DNA of 20,662 nucleotides from DASZGL01 sp035938875 (GTDB lineage: Bacteria; Chloroflexota; Dormibacteria; Aeolococcales; Aeolococcaceae). The stretch lies in contig DASZGL010000067.1 in NCBI GenBank assembly GCA_035938875.1, forward strand, positions 1-20,662. The letters run 5' to 3'. Shown piece by piece: positions 7,700 to 15,906 of this stretch. The position numbers were made by a program, and so were the translations under genes. The number at the start of each line of letters is the position of its first letter. Positions within the stretch are counted from its first letter, which is position 1. The notes beneath the pieces were generated by a model. That model worked only from the letters and a program-made list of their open reading frames with translations, did not search any database and had not been told where the DNA came from.

Positions 7700-8137
7700 A
7701 TGAGCACCGCCGCGCCGCCCCGCCTCAACCACATCGCTCTGACCCTGCCGCGGCAGGCTCTCGATGAGCGTGGCCGCGCCGACATCGGCGAGTTCTACGG
7801 CGACGTCTTCGGCTGGGACGTCATCCCCGAGCTGACCAAGGACCGCGAACGCCTCGTGTTGCGTGTTCATCGCAGGGGACACTTCGTGTACCTCATCGGC
7901 GGCGACGAGACGTTGAGCGCGCCGCGAAGTGATCACTTCGGCATCGAGGTCGACACCGTCGACGAGCTCGACGGCATGCTGGCACGCGCCCAGGCGTTTC
8001 GCGTGCGCGATCCGCGAGTCGAGATCATCGACCGCGAGGTCGAGGACCATCAACGGGTGGTGCTGACCAGCTTCTACGTTCGCTACCTTCTGCCGCTGAT
8101 GGTCGAGGTGCAGCACTACACGCGCCGCACGGACTGA
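7700..8137 (+). CDS. VOC-family (glyoxalase/dioxygenase fold) protein, 145 aa
   Basis: One vicinal-oxygen-chelate module pair. The N-terminus RLNHIALTL followed by FYGDVFGWD (32-40) and the end PLMVEVQHY match the family pattern. Candidate metal ligands are His11, His79 (SDHFGIEV) and Glu136. Family members include glyoxalases, extradiol dioxygenases and resistance proteins; the reaction here is not predictable. The start is ATG with GAGGAG about eight bases upstream. It is a single plus-strand gene converging with the small acyl-CoA dehydrogenase gene, eight bases between stops. It may belong functionally to the catabolic locus, but only position suggests this. Confidence 0.78.
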   Translation: MSTAAPPRLNHIALTLPRQALDERGRADIGEFYGDVFGWDVIPELTKDRERLVLRVHRRGHFVYLIGGDETLSAPRSDHFGIEVDTVDELDGMLARAQAFRVRDPRVEIIDREVEDHQRVVLTSFYVRYLLPLMVEVQHYTRRTD

Positions 8138-8145
8138 CCACCCAC

Positions 8146-9075
8146 TCACCGCATCGCGCCCTCGGGCATGCGCGACCAGCGGGCGGCGGCAACCCTCCGG
8201 TGCTGGACACCCAGCCCGCCGGTCTCGGCGCGCAGCGCCACCAGGGGAAAGGTGAAGCGGTGCAAGCCGTACTCGTTGGTCAGCCCCGTCGCGCCGCTGA
8301 CCTGATGCAGCTCACCCACCGCCTGCTCGGCGGCGGTCATGGCGGCGGCACAAGCAGTCGCCGCTGCGAGGGGAGGCGCACCCAACCATGCCGCCTCACA
8401 CGTCAACCAGCGCGCACCCTCGTGCGCCACGCTGAGCTCGGCGAGGCGGTGCTGCACCGCCTGGAAGGAGCCGATCGGTCTGCCGAATTGCTCGCGGCTG
8501 CGCAAATGGTCGAGGGTGCGGGCCAGCGCGCCATCGAGAAGTCCGACCGCCTCGGCGGCGATGCCGACCTGCCACCAGTCGCGGAACCGTTCCGCGCAAC
8601 CGGCGTCGAGCACCTCGTCGTCGACGATGCTGAGCCGCGCCGTGGCCGGCGACCAGGCGTGCCGCACCGGCCGGCACCCGGCGGGATCGAGTGTCAACAG
8701 GTGGGCTCGGTCAGCCTCAAGGATGAGCCCGCTGCGCGCCACAGCGCCGAAGCGCACCGGCGTGCCGCGTTCGCCGAGCAGCGCGAGGGGACGCGCGAAT
8801 GGCCGGCCGAGAACCAAGGGACCGACCAGGATGTGCGCGGCCACGGGGATGGACGCACCGGTGCGCGCCACCCGCATGACCACCAGCGCCGCTTCCAGCG
8901 GGCTGAGCTCCGACTCTCCGGCGCGGTATCCGGCTTGGGCGATCGCGTCGTCGAGCGCCGAGTCGTAATCCGTGTCACCGGGAAGCTGCCGCTTGTCGCC
9001 ACCGGCATGACGTCGGAGGACGCCGTCGATTCCGTCGAGGATCGCGTTCTGCGGGGCGTCGAGCTCGAAGTCCAT
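8146..9075 (-). CDS. short acyl-CoA dehydrogenase subunit, 309 aa
   Basis: Acyl-CoA dehydrogenase fold, short at the N-terminal half compared with the usual 380-400 residues. The C-terminal domain keeps REQFGRPIGSFQAVQHRLAE (194-213) and QVSGATGLTNEYGLH, in which Glu268 aligns with the catalytic base of MCAD-type enzymes. The N-terminal FAD and substrate segments are reduced and the usual SEPxAGSD loop is absent. The gene starts with ATG at 9073-9075, sharing one base with the stop of the large ACAD gene (TGATG). Such large-plus-small pairs are known as heteromeric enzymes in actinobacterial steroid side-chain degradation (FadE28/FadE29 type); a heteromer with its neighbour is likely here, substrate unknown. 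Confidence 0.85.
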   Translation of the reverse strand: MDFELDAPQNAILDGIDGVLRRHAGGDKRQLPGDTDYDSALDDAIAQAGYRAGESELSPLEAALVVMRVARTGASIPVAAHILVGPLVLGRPFARPLALLGERGTPVRFGAVARSGLILEADRAHLLTLDPAGCRPVRHAWSPATARLSIVDDEVLDAGCAERFRDWWQVGIAAEAVGLLDGALARTLDHLRSREQFGRPIGSFQAVQHRLAELSVAHEGARWLTCEAAWLGAPPLAAATACAAAMTAAEQAVGELHQVSGATGLTNEYGLHRFTFPLVALRAETGGLGVQHRRVAAARWSRMPEGAMR

Positions 9076-10223
9076 CAGCGTTGCCGGGGGAGGCGCAGAC
9101 CGCCGCGGGCGATGAGGTCGAGCTGCACCTCGGTGGCGCCGGCGGCGATGCCGGCGACCAGGGCCAGCCGCCGGTACTGAACGTCGGCGGAGCCGCCGGC
9201 GGCCAGACCCTCGACCCCCATGAGGTCGACGCAGAGGTTGCCGGCGGCCTGGTCGGCGCGCGTTGCGGCGACGCGGGCGAGGCTCGCCGATGCGCCGCGG
9301 GTCTCGCCGCGGGCCACCTCGTCGACCACCTTGTAGCTGAGCACGCGGGCGACCTCGCAGGCGACCCACGCCTCGGCGAGGCGTTCCTGCACGGAGCTGT
9401 CGTCGAAGCGGTCATGGTCACGGGCCCACGACGCGGTGCGGTCGACGGTGGCGCCCGTGCGCGTGTAGCGCCGCGACCCGACCCGCTCGCGCGACAGCGC
9501 GGTGCGCACCAGGTCCCAACCCCGGCCCTCGTCGCCCAGCCGGCAGTCGACGGGGACGCGGACGTCGCTGAAGAACACCTCGTGGAAGGCGTGCTCACCG
9601 ACGACAGCGCCGATGTCGCGGACCTCGATGCCGGGCAGGCCCATGGGCGTCAGCAGGATGGTGATGCCCTCGCGCGGGTCGCCGCTCACCCCGGTGCGCA
9701 CCAGCAGGAAGCAGAACTCCGCTTCGTTGGCATACGACGTCCAGATCTTCTGGCCGTTGACGACATAAACGTCGCCATCGCGGACCGCCTTCGTGCTCAG
9801 CGCGGTCAGGTCGCTGCCCGCATTGGGTTCGCTGAACCCCTGGCACCAGATGACGTCACCGCCGGCGATGCGCGGCAGGTGATAGCGCTTCTGCTCGTCG
9901 CTGCCGTGGGCCATGATGGTCGGACCGATCCAGTTGACGTTCATGTACTGCGGGCCGCGTGGCTCACCGTGCGCCCACAGCTCTTCGGCGAGCACCGTCA
10001 TCCGCCATGGTGTCGCCTCTTGGCCGCCGTACTCCCGCGGCCAGTGCGGCGTCAGCCAGCCGCGCTCGGCAAGCCGCTTCGCGTACTGCCGCGAGAAGGC
10101 GACATGCTCGGATTCACTGGGATCCGCCTCACGCTCCACCCATCCCGGCGGGAGTGTCGCCGCCAGGAACTCGCGCAGCTCGCGGCGAAAGGATCGGTCC
10201 TCCTCGCTCCAGGCGAACTCCAC
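9075..10223 (-). CDS. large acyl-CoA dehydrogenase subunit, 382 aa
   Basis: Flavin-dependent acyl-CoA dehydrogenase of near-standard length. The FAD loop is intact: CQGFSEPNAGSDL (127-139) and IWTSYA (160-165). The canonical MCAD-type glutamate position is glycine (about Gly343, in VEGLAAGGS), and the RxxFGxP motif is missing, so the C-terminal domain has diverged. Glu246 in LSRERVG sits where isovaleryl-CoA dehydrogenase carries its base and could serve instead. The start is GTG at 10221-10223 with GAGGAGG six bases upstream. It lies between the phosphotransferase gene (23 bases) and the short ACAD gene (one-base overlap), so the three form one operon. Confidence 0.88.
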   Translation of the reverse strand: MEFAWSEEDRSFRRELREFLAATLPPGWVEREADPSESEHVAFSRQYAKRLAERGWLTPHWPREYGGQEATPWRMTVLAEELWAHGEPRGPQYMNVNWIGPTIMAHGSDEQKRYHLPRIAGGDVIWCQGFSEPNAGSDLTALSTKAVRDGDVYVVNGQKIWTSYANEAEFCFLLVRTGVSGDPREGITILLTPMGLPGIEVRDIGAVVGEHAFHEVFFSDVRVPVDCRLGDEGRGWDLVRTALSRERVGSRRYTRTGATVDRTASWARDHDRFDDSSVQERLAEAWVACEVARVLSYKVVDEVARGETRGASASLARVAATRADQAAGNLCVDLMGVEGLAAGGSADVQYRRLALVAGIAAGATEVQLDLIARGGLRLPRQR

Positions 10224-10246
10224 CGGTGGCCTCCTCGACGAAATCG

Positions 10247-11317
10247 CTAGCGCAGCGGGGTCGTCCGCGCCAGCTCGGCAGCCTTGCGGGCCATGTCGAG
10301 GACGATGTCGCCGAAGGCTCGCATCTTGGGATTGTCGGCGTCACCCTTGACCACGCGGGCGTAGCCACCCTCGAGGACGATGGCGATCTTGTACCGCGCG
10401 AGGATGATGTAGTAGTCGAGTTCGTCGGTCGGGCGGCCGCTCACCTCCGTGTAGTAGGCGGCCATCTCCTGGCGCGACGGCATGCCGCGATAGTCGACGT
10501 ATCCCGACGATGACCTGTCCTCGTCCTCGTTGGGCCACTGCATCAGCACCCAGCCGAGGTCGAGCAGCGGGTCGCCGACGGTGGCCATCTCCCAGTCGAC
10601 GATGGCGGCAAGCTGCGCCGGCGCGCCGTCGCGGTACATCACATTGGCGAACTGGTAATCGCCGTGGAGAATCCCCGGAACGTAGCGGCTGGGTTTGTGA
10701 GTGCGAAGCCAGCCGGCGGCCTCGTCGATGCCGGGCAGCTCGCGGAATTTGAAACCCGAGAGGTGCTTGAGCCAGCGGTCCGCCTGGCGTTCGTGGAACC
10801 CCTCAGGATGGCCGAATCCCTCGAGCCCACGGGCCCGCCAGTCGATGCGCGACAGCCGGGCGATGCCGTCGACCAGCTGCGTGGCGAGACCGCCGCGCGC
10901 TTCCATGTCGCTGTCGAACGGCGCCGGCCAGACCCTGCCGTAGGACATCGGCGACCAGCCGTCGACGTGTCCCATGACGTAGAAGGTCGATCCCATCACG
11001 CTCTCGTCGTCGCAGGCGCCGAGGGCCTCGGGGTGAGGCACATCGGTGCCGTTGAGCGCTTCCAGAACGCGGTACTCGCGGAGCATCGACTCGTTGCGAC
11101 CCGGGGGCACCTTGCGCGGTGGACGGCGCAGCACCATGCGGTGCTCGCCGCGCTGGATGTCGACGATGACGTTGGAGGCGCCGAGGGAGATCAGCCGAGC
11201 CTCGAGGGGCTCACCCGGACCCGGCAGCCCGTTTCTGTCCATCCATTCGCTCAGCCTTGCGGCGTCGATGAGGCCCTCCATGTCCGCCTCTGCCGCCGCA
11301 GCCGTCAGCTCGCTCAT
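10247..11317 (-). CDS. APH-family phosphotransferase, ACAD10/11 and LvaA type, 356 aa
   Basis: Aminoglycoside-phosphotransferase-fold kinase. Visible motifs: MVLRRPP (61-67) in the nucleotide lobe, the catalytic loop LHGDYQFANVMY with Asp220 and Asn225, and the metal-binding IVDWEMATVGDPLLDLGW with Asp241. This is the subgroup fused to or encoded beside acyl-CoA dehydrogenases (ACAD10/11 kinase domain, Pseudomonas LvaA), where characterised members phosphorylate the hydroxyl of 4-hydroxyacyl-CoA. It is not expected to confer drug resistance. I chose ATG at 11315-11317, six bases after GGAG, over an ATG 45 bases upstream. It leads the minus-strand operon and is divergent from the ACAD10/11-like gene at 11500. 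Confidence 0.88.
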   Translation of the reverse strand: MSELTAAAAEADMEGLIDAARLSEWMDRNGLPGPGEPLEARLISLGASNVIVDIQRGEHRMVLRRPPRKVPPGRNESMLREYRVLEALNGTDVPHPEALGACDDESVMGSTFYVMGHVDGWSPMSYGRVWPAPFDSDMEARGGLATQLVDGIARLSRIDWRARGLEGFGHPEGFHERQADRWLKHLSGFKFRELPGIDEAAGWLRTHKPSRYVPGILHGDYQFANVMYRDGAPAQLAAIVDWEMATVGDPLLDLGWVLMQWPNEDEDRSSSGYVDYRGMPSRQEMAAYYTEVSGRPTDELDYYIILARYKIAIVLEGGYARVVKGDADNPKMRAFGDIVLDMARKAAELARTTPLR

Positions 11318-11499
11318 GCACATCTCCGGGGCGTCGTTGCCGGCCGCGCCGACGTCATGCATCTCTCCAACCGACCCAGGCCGCCAGCTTACGCGGTGGC
11401 TCGACGCCCACGCGCCGGCAACCTGCCAGTGCCCAAGCCATGCGCGGCCTCGTATCCTGGGAACTCAGTTGGAGGAGGCGTCACCCGGAGGGGACAGCC
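11318..11499. promoter_or_regulatory. divergent promoter region of the two catabolic operons
   Basis: This 182-bp gap lies between the outward-facing phosphotransferase and acyl-CoA dehydrogenase genes and must hold both promoters. A plausible plus-strand -10 is TATCCT at 11453-11458; on the minus strand TAAGCT (11386-11391) is a weaker candidate. No convincing -35 box or operator palindrome was seen. Confidence 0.45.
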
Positions 11500-12801
11500 G
11501 TGGCGTGGGAGTTCGAGACCGATCCCGAGTTCCAGGAGAAGCTGGACTGGATCGACGGGTTCGTCCGCGAAGAGGTCGAGCCTCTCGACCTGCTCTGGGG
11601 TGACCGGACGTATCACCCGCTCGACGAGCGTCTGCGTCGCATCGTCGACCCCCTCAAGCAGCAGGTGCGCGAGCGCGGTCTGTGGGCATGTCATCTCGGT
11701 CCCGAGCTCGGCGGCGAGGGATATGGCCAGGTGAAGCTGGCACTGATGAACGGCATCCTCGGCCGCTCGAGATGGGCGCCGATCATCTTCGGGACACAGG
11801 CGCCGGACACCGGCAACGCCGAGATCCTGGCTCACTACGGAACCGACGAGCAGAAGAGGACCTACCTGCAGCCGCTGCTCGACGGCGAGATCTTCTCCTG
11901 CTACTCGATGACCGAGCCGCACGGTGGCTCCGATCCCAAGGTGTTCACCACCCAGGCGGTTCGCGACGGTGATGAATGGGTCATCAATGGCCGGAAGTTC
12001 TTCTCCTCGAACGCCAGCACCGCGTCGTTCCTGATCGTTATGGCGGTGACCAATGCCGACGTCAATCCCTACAAGGGCATGTCGATGTTCATTGTCCCCA
12101 GTGACACGCCGGGGGTGAAGATCGAACGCAACGTCGGTCTCGCCGGTGAGCCGCTTGGCGAGGGCATGCACGCGCTGGTCCACTACGACAACGTCCGCGT
12201 TCCCGCCGACAACCTGCTCGGCGGCGAAGGCGAGGCGTTCGTCATCGCCCAGACCCGCCTGGGCGGCGGTCGCATCCATCACGCCATGCGGACGGTGGCG
12301 ATGTGCCAGAAGGCGCTGGACATGATGTGCGAGCGCGCCCTGAGCCGGGAGACGCAGGGAGGCCCGCTGGCCGACAAGCAGTTCGTCCAGGGATACATCG
12401 CCGACTCCTACACCGAGCTGGTCCAATTCCGTCTCTTTGTGCTCTACGCGGCGTGGCAGATCGATCGCTACAAGGACTACCGCCGTGTCCGCAAGGACAT
12501 CGCCGCGATCAAGGCGCTGACGCCCAAGGTGATGCAGGACATCGTCTACCGAGCGATGCACGTCCACGGGGCGCTGGGGGTCTCCAACGAGATGCCGTTC
12601 GCGGGGATGTGGTCCACAGTCCCGGTGATGGCCGCGGCCGACGGACCGACCGAGGTTCACCAGGTGACCGTCGCCCGCGAGGTGCTCAAGGACTACCAGC
12701 CGGCGCCCGGTTTGTGGCCGACCGAGCACCTCCCCGAGAAGGTGGCACGGGCTCGAGCGAAGTACGCGGAGCTCGTCGAGCGCGAGGTCGCCAACGCATA
12801 G
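11500..12801 (+). CDS. ACAD10/11-like acyl-CoA dehydrogenase, 433 aa
   Basis: Full-length flavin acyl-CoA dehydrogenase of the subgroup marked by QAPDTGNAEIL (100-110). FAD and substrate loops are MTEPHGGSDP (137-146) and KFFSSNA (166-172). LGGGRIHHAMR (254-264) and VHGALGVSNEMP (355-366) complete the core, with Glu364 at the usual catalytic position. It is longer than MCAD by a C-terminal Arg/Glu-rich tail. The start is GTG at 11500-11502 with GGAGGGG six bases upstream. It is the first gene of the plus-strand operon and faces the LvaA-type kinase, a pairing typical of this ACAD subgroup. It may act on a hydroxyacyl- or phospho-acyl-CoA, or be an ordinary dehydrogenase since the Glu is present. 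Confidence 0.9.
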   Translation: MAWEFETDPEFQEKLDWIDGFVREEVEPLDLLWGDRTYHPLDERLRRIVDPLKQQVRERGLWACHLGPELGGEGYGQVKLALMNGILGRSRWAPIIFGTQAPDTGNAEILAHYGTDEQKRTYLQPLLDGEIFSCYSMTEPHGGSDPKVFTTQAVRDGDEWVINGRKFFSSNASTASFLIVMAVTNADVNPYKGMSMFIVPSDTPGVKIERNVGLAGEPLGEGMHALVHYDNVRVPADNLLGGEGEAFVIAQTRLGGGRIHHAMRTVAMCQKALDMMCERALSRETQGGPLADKQFVQGYIADSYTELVQFRLFVLYAAWQIDRYKDYRRVRKDIAAIKALTPKVMQDIVYRAMHVHGALGVSNEMPFAGMWSTVPVMAAADGPTEVHQVTVAREVLKDYQPAPGLWPTEHLPEKVARARAKYAELVEREVANA

Positions 12802-13559
12802 TGGGAGCACCATCTCCGCTCGGCCTGCTCGAGGGCATCGCCACCACGCGTGCCATCCGCCGCTTCCGGCCTGACCCCATCGCCGAGTCCGACCTGGCGA
12901 CGATGTTCTTCGCCGCCAGCCGCGCGCCGTCGGGATCGAACAGCCAGGGCTTCCGTTTCATCGTGCTCCGCGACGGACCCGTGGCGGCGCAGGCCAAGGT
13001 ACTCCTGGGGCGGGCGTTTCGCGAGCAATGGGTGGTGAAGCGACAAGCGGAGGGAATCCCCACCTCGGCTGACCCCGACAGCCGGCTGGGCAGGGCACTG
13101 GCTGCAATGGACACCTTTGTCCAGAACTTCGAGAGCACGCCCGTGGTGGTCATCGCCTGCCTGATTCGCCAGGCGGCGCCATCGCCGCGCGAGGGCGCCT
13201 CGATCTACCCAGCCTGCCAGAACCTGCTGCTCGCGGCTCGTGCGCTGGGTTGCGGCGGCGTCTTCTCCATGTGGCACACCGCGGTCGAGCCCGAGCTGCG
13301 CTCACTTCTGGGAATTCCTGACGGCGTCGCCATCTCGGCGACCATCCCTCTGGGACGGCCGCAGGGGAGCCACGGCCCGGTCCGCCGCCGGCCGCTGCGC
13401 GAGCTGGTCTTCGAGGAGCGCTGGGCGGAGCCCGCGGTGTGGGCGGTTGATCCTGAGGGCACCTCGTTCACGCGTGGCAACCAGCGACCGGCGTGGACCG
13501 GATCCCTGGACGACGAGACAGCGGTGGTGCGGTCCTGGCAGGTGACCGACGGACGATGA
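12801..13559 (+). CDS. nitroreductase-family flavoprotein, 252 aa
   Basis: FMN-dependent nitroreductase-fold protein: TTRAIRRFRPDPI (15-27) is the N-terminal FMN phosphate-binding motif, SRAPSGSNSQGFRF (40-53) the second FMN contact, and GRPQGSHGPVRRRPL the typical C-terminal element. Despite the name, family members include flavin reductases, dehydrogenases and F420-related enzymes. The start is GTG at 12801-12803, sharing one base with the previous stop (TAGTG). It stands 16 bases before the Rieske oxygenase gene, so a redox role in the same pathway is plausible. Whether it reduces the oxygenase or a pathway intermediate cannot be decided from sequence. Confidence 0.85.
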   Translation: MGAPSPLGLLEGIATTRAIRRFRPDPIAESDLATMFFAASRAPSGSNSQGFRFIVLRDGPVAAQAKVLLGRAFREQWVVKRQAEGIPTSADPDSRLGRALAAMDTFVQNFESTPVVVIACLIRQAAPSPREGASIYPACQNLLLAARALGCGGVFSMWHTAVEPELRSLLGIPDGVAISATIPLGRPQGSHGPVRRRPLRELVFEERWAEPAVWAVDPEGTSFTRGNQRPAWTGSLDDETAVVRSWQVTDGR

Positions 13560-13575
13560 CGGAGGTGACGACACC

Positions 13576-14886
13576 ATGGTGATGACCGCGAGCAGACCGC
13601 GGCATCTGCTCTCCGACGCCCCCGGCGGTTTGATCCCCAAGGAGCGCTACGTTTCCCGCGAGTTCTTCGACCTCGAGATGGAGCGACTCTGGCCGCGGGT
13701 GTGGCAGATCGCCTGCCGCGAGGAGGAGATCCTGGAGGTCGGTGACTACGTCGAGTACAACATCGGCGACCAGTCGATCCTCATCGTCCGGGTCACGCCC
13801 GGCGACATCAAGGCCTACTTCAACACCTGCCTGCATCGCGGCACCAAGCTCGCCTCGGGCTGCGGCAGCCTGCCCCGCTGCGAGATCCGCTGCCGCTATC
13901 ACGCCTGGAAGTGGAATCTCGACGGCACCAACAAGGAGGTCGTCGATCAGGACGACTTCGGACCCATCGCCGCGGACGACCTCCGTCTCAACGACGTCCA
14001 GGTGGGCCGCTGGGGCGGATTCGTTTTCGTCAACATGGACCCAAACGCGCTGCCTCTGCTCGAGTTCCTCGAGCCGCTGCCCACCATCTTGGCGGGCTAC
14101 CACTTCGAAGACATGCGCTTCCGTTCCTACAGGACGACGATCCTGCCGGCCAACTGGAAGGTCGTGCTCGACGCCTTCAACGAGGCGTATCACGTGCAGG
14201 GTACGCACCCGCAGATCCTCGGCTGGACCGATGACGTCAACATCCGCTACGAGACCCTCGGTCTGCACGGCCGCCACGGCAACGGCAACCAGGGGTATCC
14301 CAGCCCGCGCCTGGGAATGCCGGAGAGCAGCATCAACCAGAGCGAGATCCTCGTCTCGTTGCTGGAGAACCTTCGCGGGCTCTTCTATCGGGAGGAGCGC
14401 GCCCTCGCGGAGACGTGGAAGGGGCGCGAGGTGCCCCCGGGGATGACCGCGATCCAGATGTTCGCCGGGATGCGCCGAGAGTTCGCCGCCTCGAACGGGA
14501 TCGACCTGTCGGAGCTGACCGACCAGCAGCTGCTTGGCGTCGATGACGTCCACTTCTTCCCCAATGTCGTCGGCCCGCTCTTCGGTCCCACGACGACGCT
14601 GTTCCGCATGCGTCCCAACGGCATGGATCCGGACAGCACCATCAAGGATCTGTGGACGCTGCAGCGCCTGGTGCCCGGCGGCGAATGGCAGATGCCGGAG
14701 CGCAGGTTCTACCCCGACTGGCGCGCGAAGGACTGGGGCTCGGTCACCGCGCAGGACTACGAGAACATGACCCACGTGCAGGAGGGGCTGAAGGTGCGTT
14801 CCTCGCGGGGGCTGCGCCTCAATCCGCGACAGGAGGCGGAGATCATCCACATGCACGAGGTCATCGATCGCTACATCACCCAGTAG
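13576..14886 (+). CDS. Rieske non-heme iron oxygenase, alpha subunit, 436 aa
   Basis: Catalytic subunit of a ring-hydroxylating or related Rieske oxygenase. The [2Fe-2S] ligands are Cys85/His87 (CLHRG) and Cys106/His109 (CRYHAW). The mononuclear iron site is NWKVVLDAFNEAYHVQGTH with His206 and His211, and Asp394 (AQDYENM) aligns with the third ligand of naphthalene dioxygenase. The residue expected to bridge the two metal centres is Glu203, as in carnitine-monooxygenase-type enzymes, where naphthalene dioxygenase has Asp. No beta subunit, ferredoxin or reductase gene is adjacent, so an alpha3 enzyme using remote partners is likely. ATG start with GGAGGTGA seven bases upstream. Substrate unknown; the context suggests an aromatic or alicyclic acid. 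Confidence 0.92.
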   Translation: MVMTASRPRHLLSDAPGGLIPKERYVSREFFDLEMERLWPRVWQIACREEEILEVGDYVEYNIGDQSILIVRVTPGDIKAYFNTCLHRGTKLASGCGSLPRCEIRCRYHAWKWNLDGTNKEVVDQDDFGPIAADDLRLNDVQVGRWGGFVFVNMDPNALPLLEFLEPLPTILAGYHFEDMRFRSYRTTILPANWKVVLDAFNEAYHVQGTHPQILGWTDDVNIRYETLGLHGRHGNGNQGYPSPRLGMPESSINQSEILVSLLENLRGLFYREERALAETWKGREVPPGMTAIQMFAGMRREFAASNGIDLSELTDQQLLGVDDVHFFPNVVGPLFGPTTTLFRMRPNGMDPDSTIKDLWTLQRLVPGGEWQMPERRFYPDWRAKDWGSVTAQDYENMTHVQEGLKVRSSRGLRLNPRQEAEIIHMHEVIDRYITQ

Positions 14887-14949
14887 CCGGAGAAGAGTCA
14901 GGCACGATCACGCGGCCGGCGCCGGGTTCGTGCGACAGGAGGAGTCAGG

Positions 14950-15906
14950 GTGGGGGTGCTTGATGGGCGCGTCGCCGTCGTCACCGGCGGTGGTGGCGGC
15001 CTGGGTCGCGAGGAGGCGCTGTTCCTCGCCGCCGAGGGAGCGGCAGTGGTGGTCAACGACCTGGGTTGCGCCCTCGACGGCACCGGCAGCGACCCTGCTC
15101 TGGCGCGCGACGTCGCCGCCGCCATCGTCGAGCGCGGCGGGCGCGCGGTCGCCAACAGCGACGACATGACCGACTTCGACGCCGCCGGCGGTCTGATACG
15201 CCAGGCGGTAGGGGAGTTCGGCCGTCTCGACATCCTCGTCAACAGCGCCGGCATCCTCCGCGACCGGATGCTCTTCAACATGTCGCCCGAGGACTTCGAC
15301 GCCGTCGTCACCGGGCACCTGCGCCTCTACTTCAACACCATGCGCCACGCCAGCGGACACTGGCGGGATCGGTCCAAGGCAGGCGAGCAGGTCAGCGGGC
15401 GCATCATCAACACGGCATCGCCGTCGGGCTTGCTCATCCAGGCGGGCCAAAGCAACTACACGCCGGCGAAGGCCGCCATCGCGGCGATGACCCTGGTCGC
15501 ATCGCTGGAGATGCAGCGCTACGGCGTCACCGCCAACGTGCTGGCGCCGACCGCGCGCACGCGACTCACCGCCGGCGCGCCCATGGGCGACGGCAGCACC
15601 GTCGACGGGTGGCATCCCCTGGAACCGGCAAACGTCGCTCCGCTCGTCGCCTTTCTCGCCAGCGACGCCGCGGCTGACATCACCGGCCAGGTCTTCGGCG
15701 TCTTCGCCGGCGTGGTCCAGCTTTACGAGGGGTGGCGTCCGGTGCGCAGCATCCGCCGCGAACGTCCCGGACCATTCAGCGTCGACGAGCTCATTGCACG
15801 TCGCGACGAGCTCTTCGGCGAGCTACCGCGCGCTTTCATCTCGCGGATGGGTGAGGTCTCGGGGGAGATCACCGGAGCCTTCGAGGCGGTCGGTCTCTCC
15901 CGGTGA
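14950..15906 (+). CDS. SDR of the MFE-2 / 3-hydroxyacyl-CoA dehydrogenase type, 318 aa
   Basis: Short-chain dehydrogenase with TGGGGGLG (12-19), VVVNDLG (33-39), NSAG (98-101) and catalytic Ser157, Tyr170 and Lys174. The VNDLG motif and insert after it resemble the dehydrogenase unit of peroxisomal-type multifunctional enzyme 2, so a 3-hydroxyacyl-CoA dehydrogenase role is likely. It is about 60 residues longer than a simple SDR; the extra C-terminal part carries a charged helix and no hydratase domain. The start is GTG at 14950-14952, six bases after AGGAGGA. It follows the oxygenase gene by 63 bases and overlaps the next SDR by four bases. Confidence 0.88.
   Translation: MGVLDGRVAVVTGGGGGLGREEALFLAAEGAAVVVNDLGCALDGTGSDPALARDVAAAIVERGGRAVANSDDMTDFDAAGGLIRQAVGEFGRLDILVNSAGILRDRMLFNMSPEDFDAVVTGHLRLYFNTMRHASGHWRDRSKAGEQVSGRIINTASPSGLLIQAGQSNYTPAKAAIAAMTLVASLEMQRYGVTANVLAPTARTRLTAGAPMGDGSTVDGWHPLEPANVAPLVAFLASDAAADITGQVFGVFAGVVQLYEGWRPVRSIRRERPGPFSVDELIARRDELFGELPRAFISRMGEVSGEITGAFEAVGLSR

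Noticed and set aside
7487..8149. 220-codon minus-strand frame across the VOC gene
   Set aside because: It is antisense to the VOC protein, which has a ribosome site and family motifs; the frame reads as a codon-bias shadow.
9076..9369. N-terminal extension of the short acyl-CoA dehydrogenase
   Set aside because: It overlaps the large subunit's coding sequence, is low-complexity, and the ATG at 9075 fits a TGATG coupled start.
10247..11317. Antibiotic resistance by an aminoglycoside phosphotransferase
   Set aside because: Only the kinase fold is shared; the operon with acyl-CoA dehydrogenases and the ACAD10/11-type motifs point to acyl-CoA metabolism.
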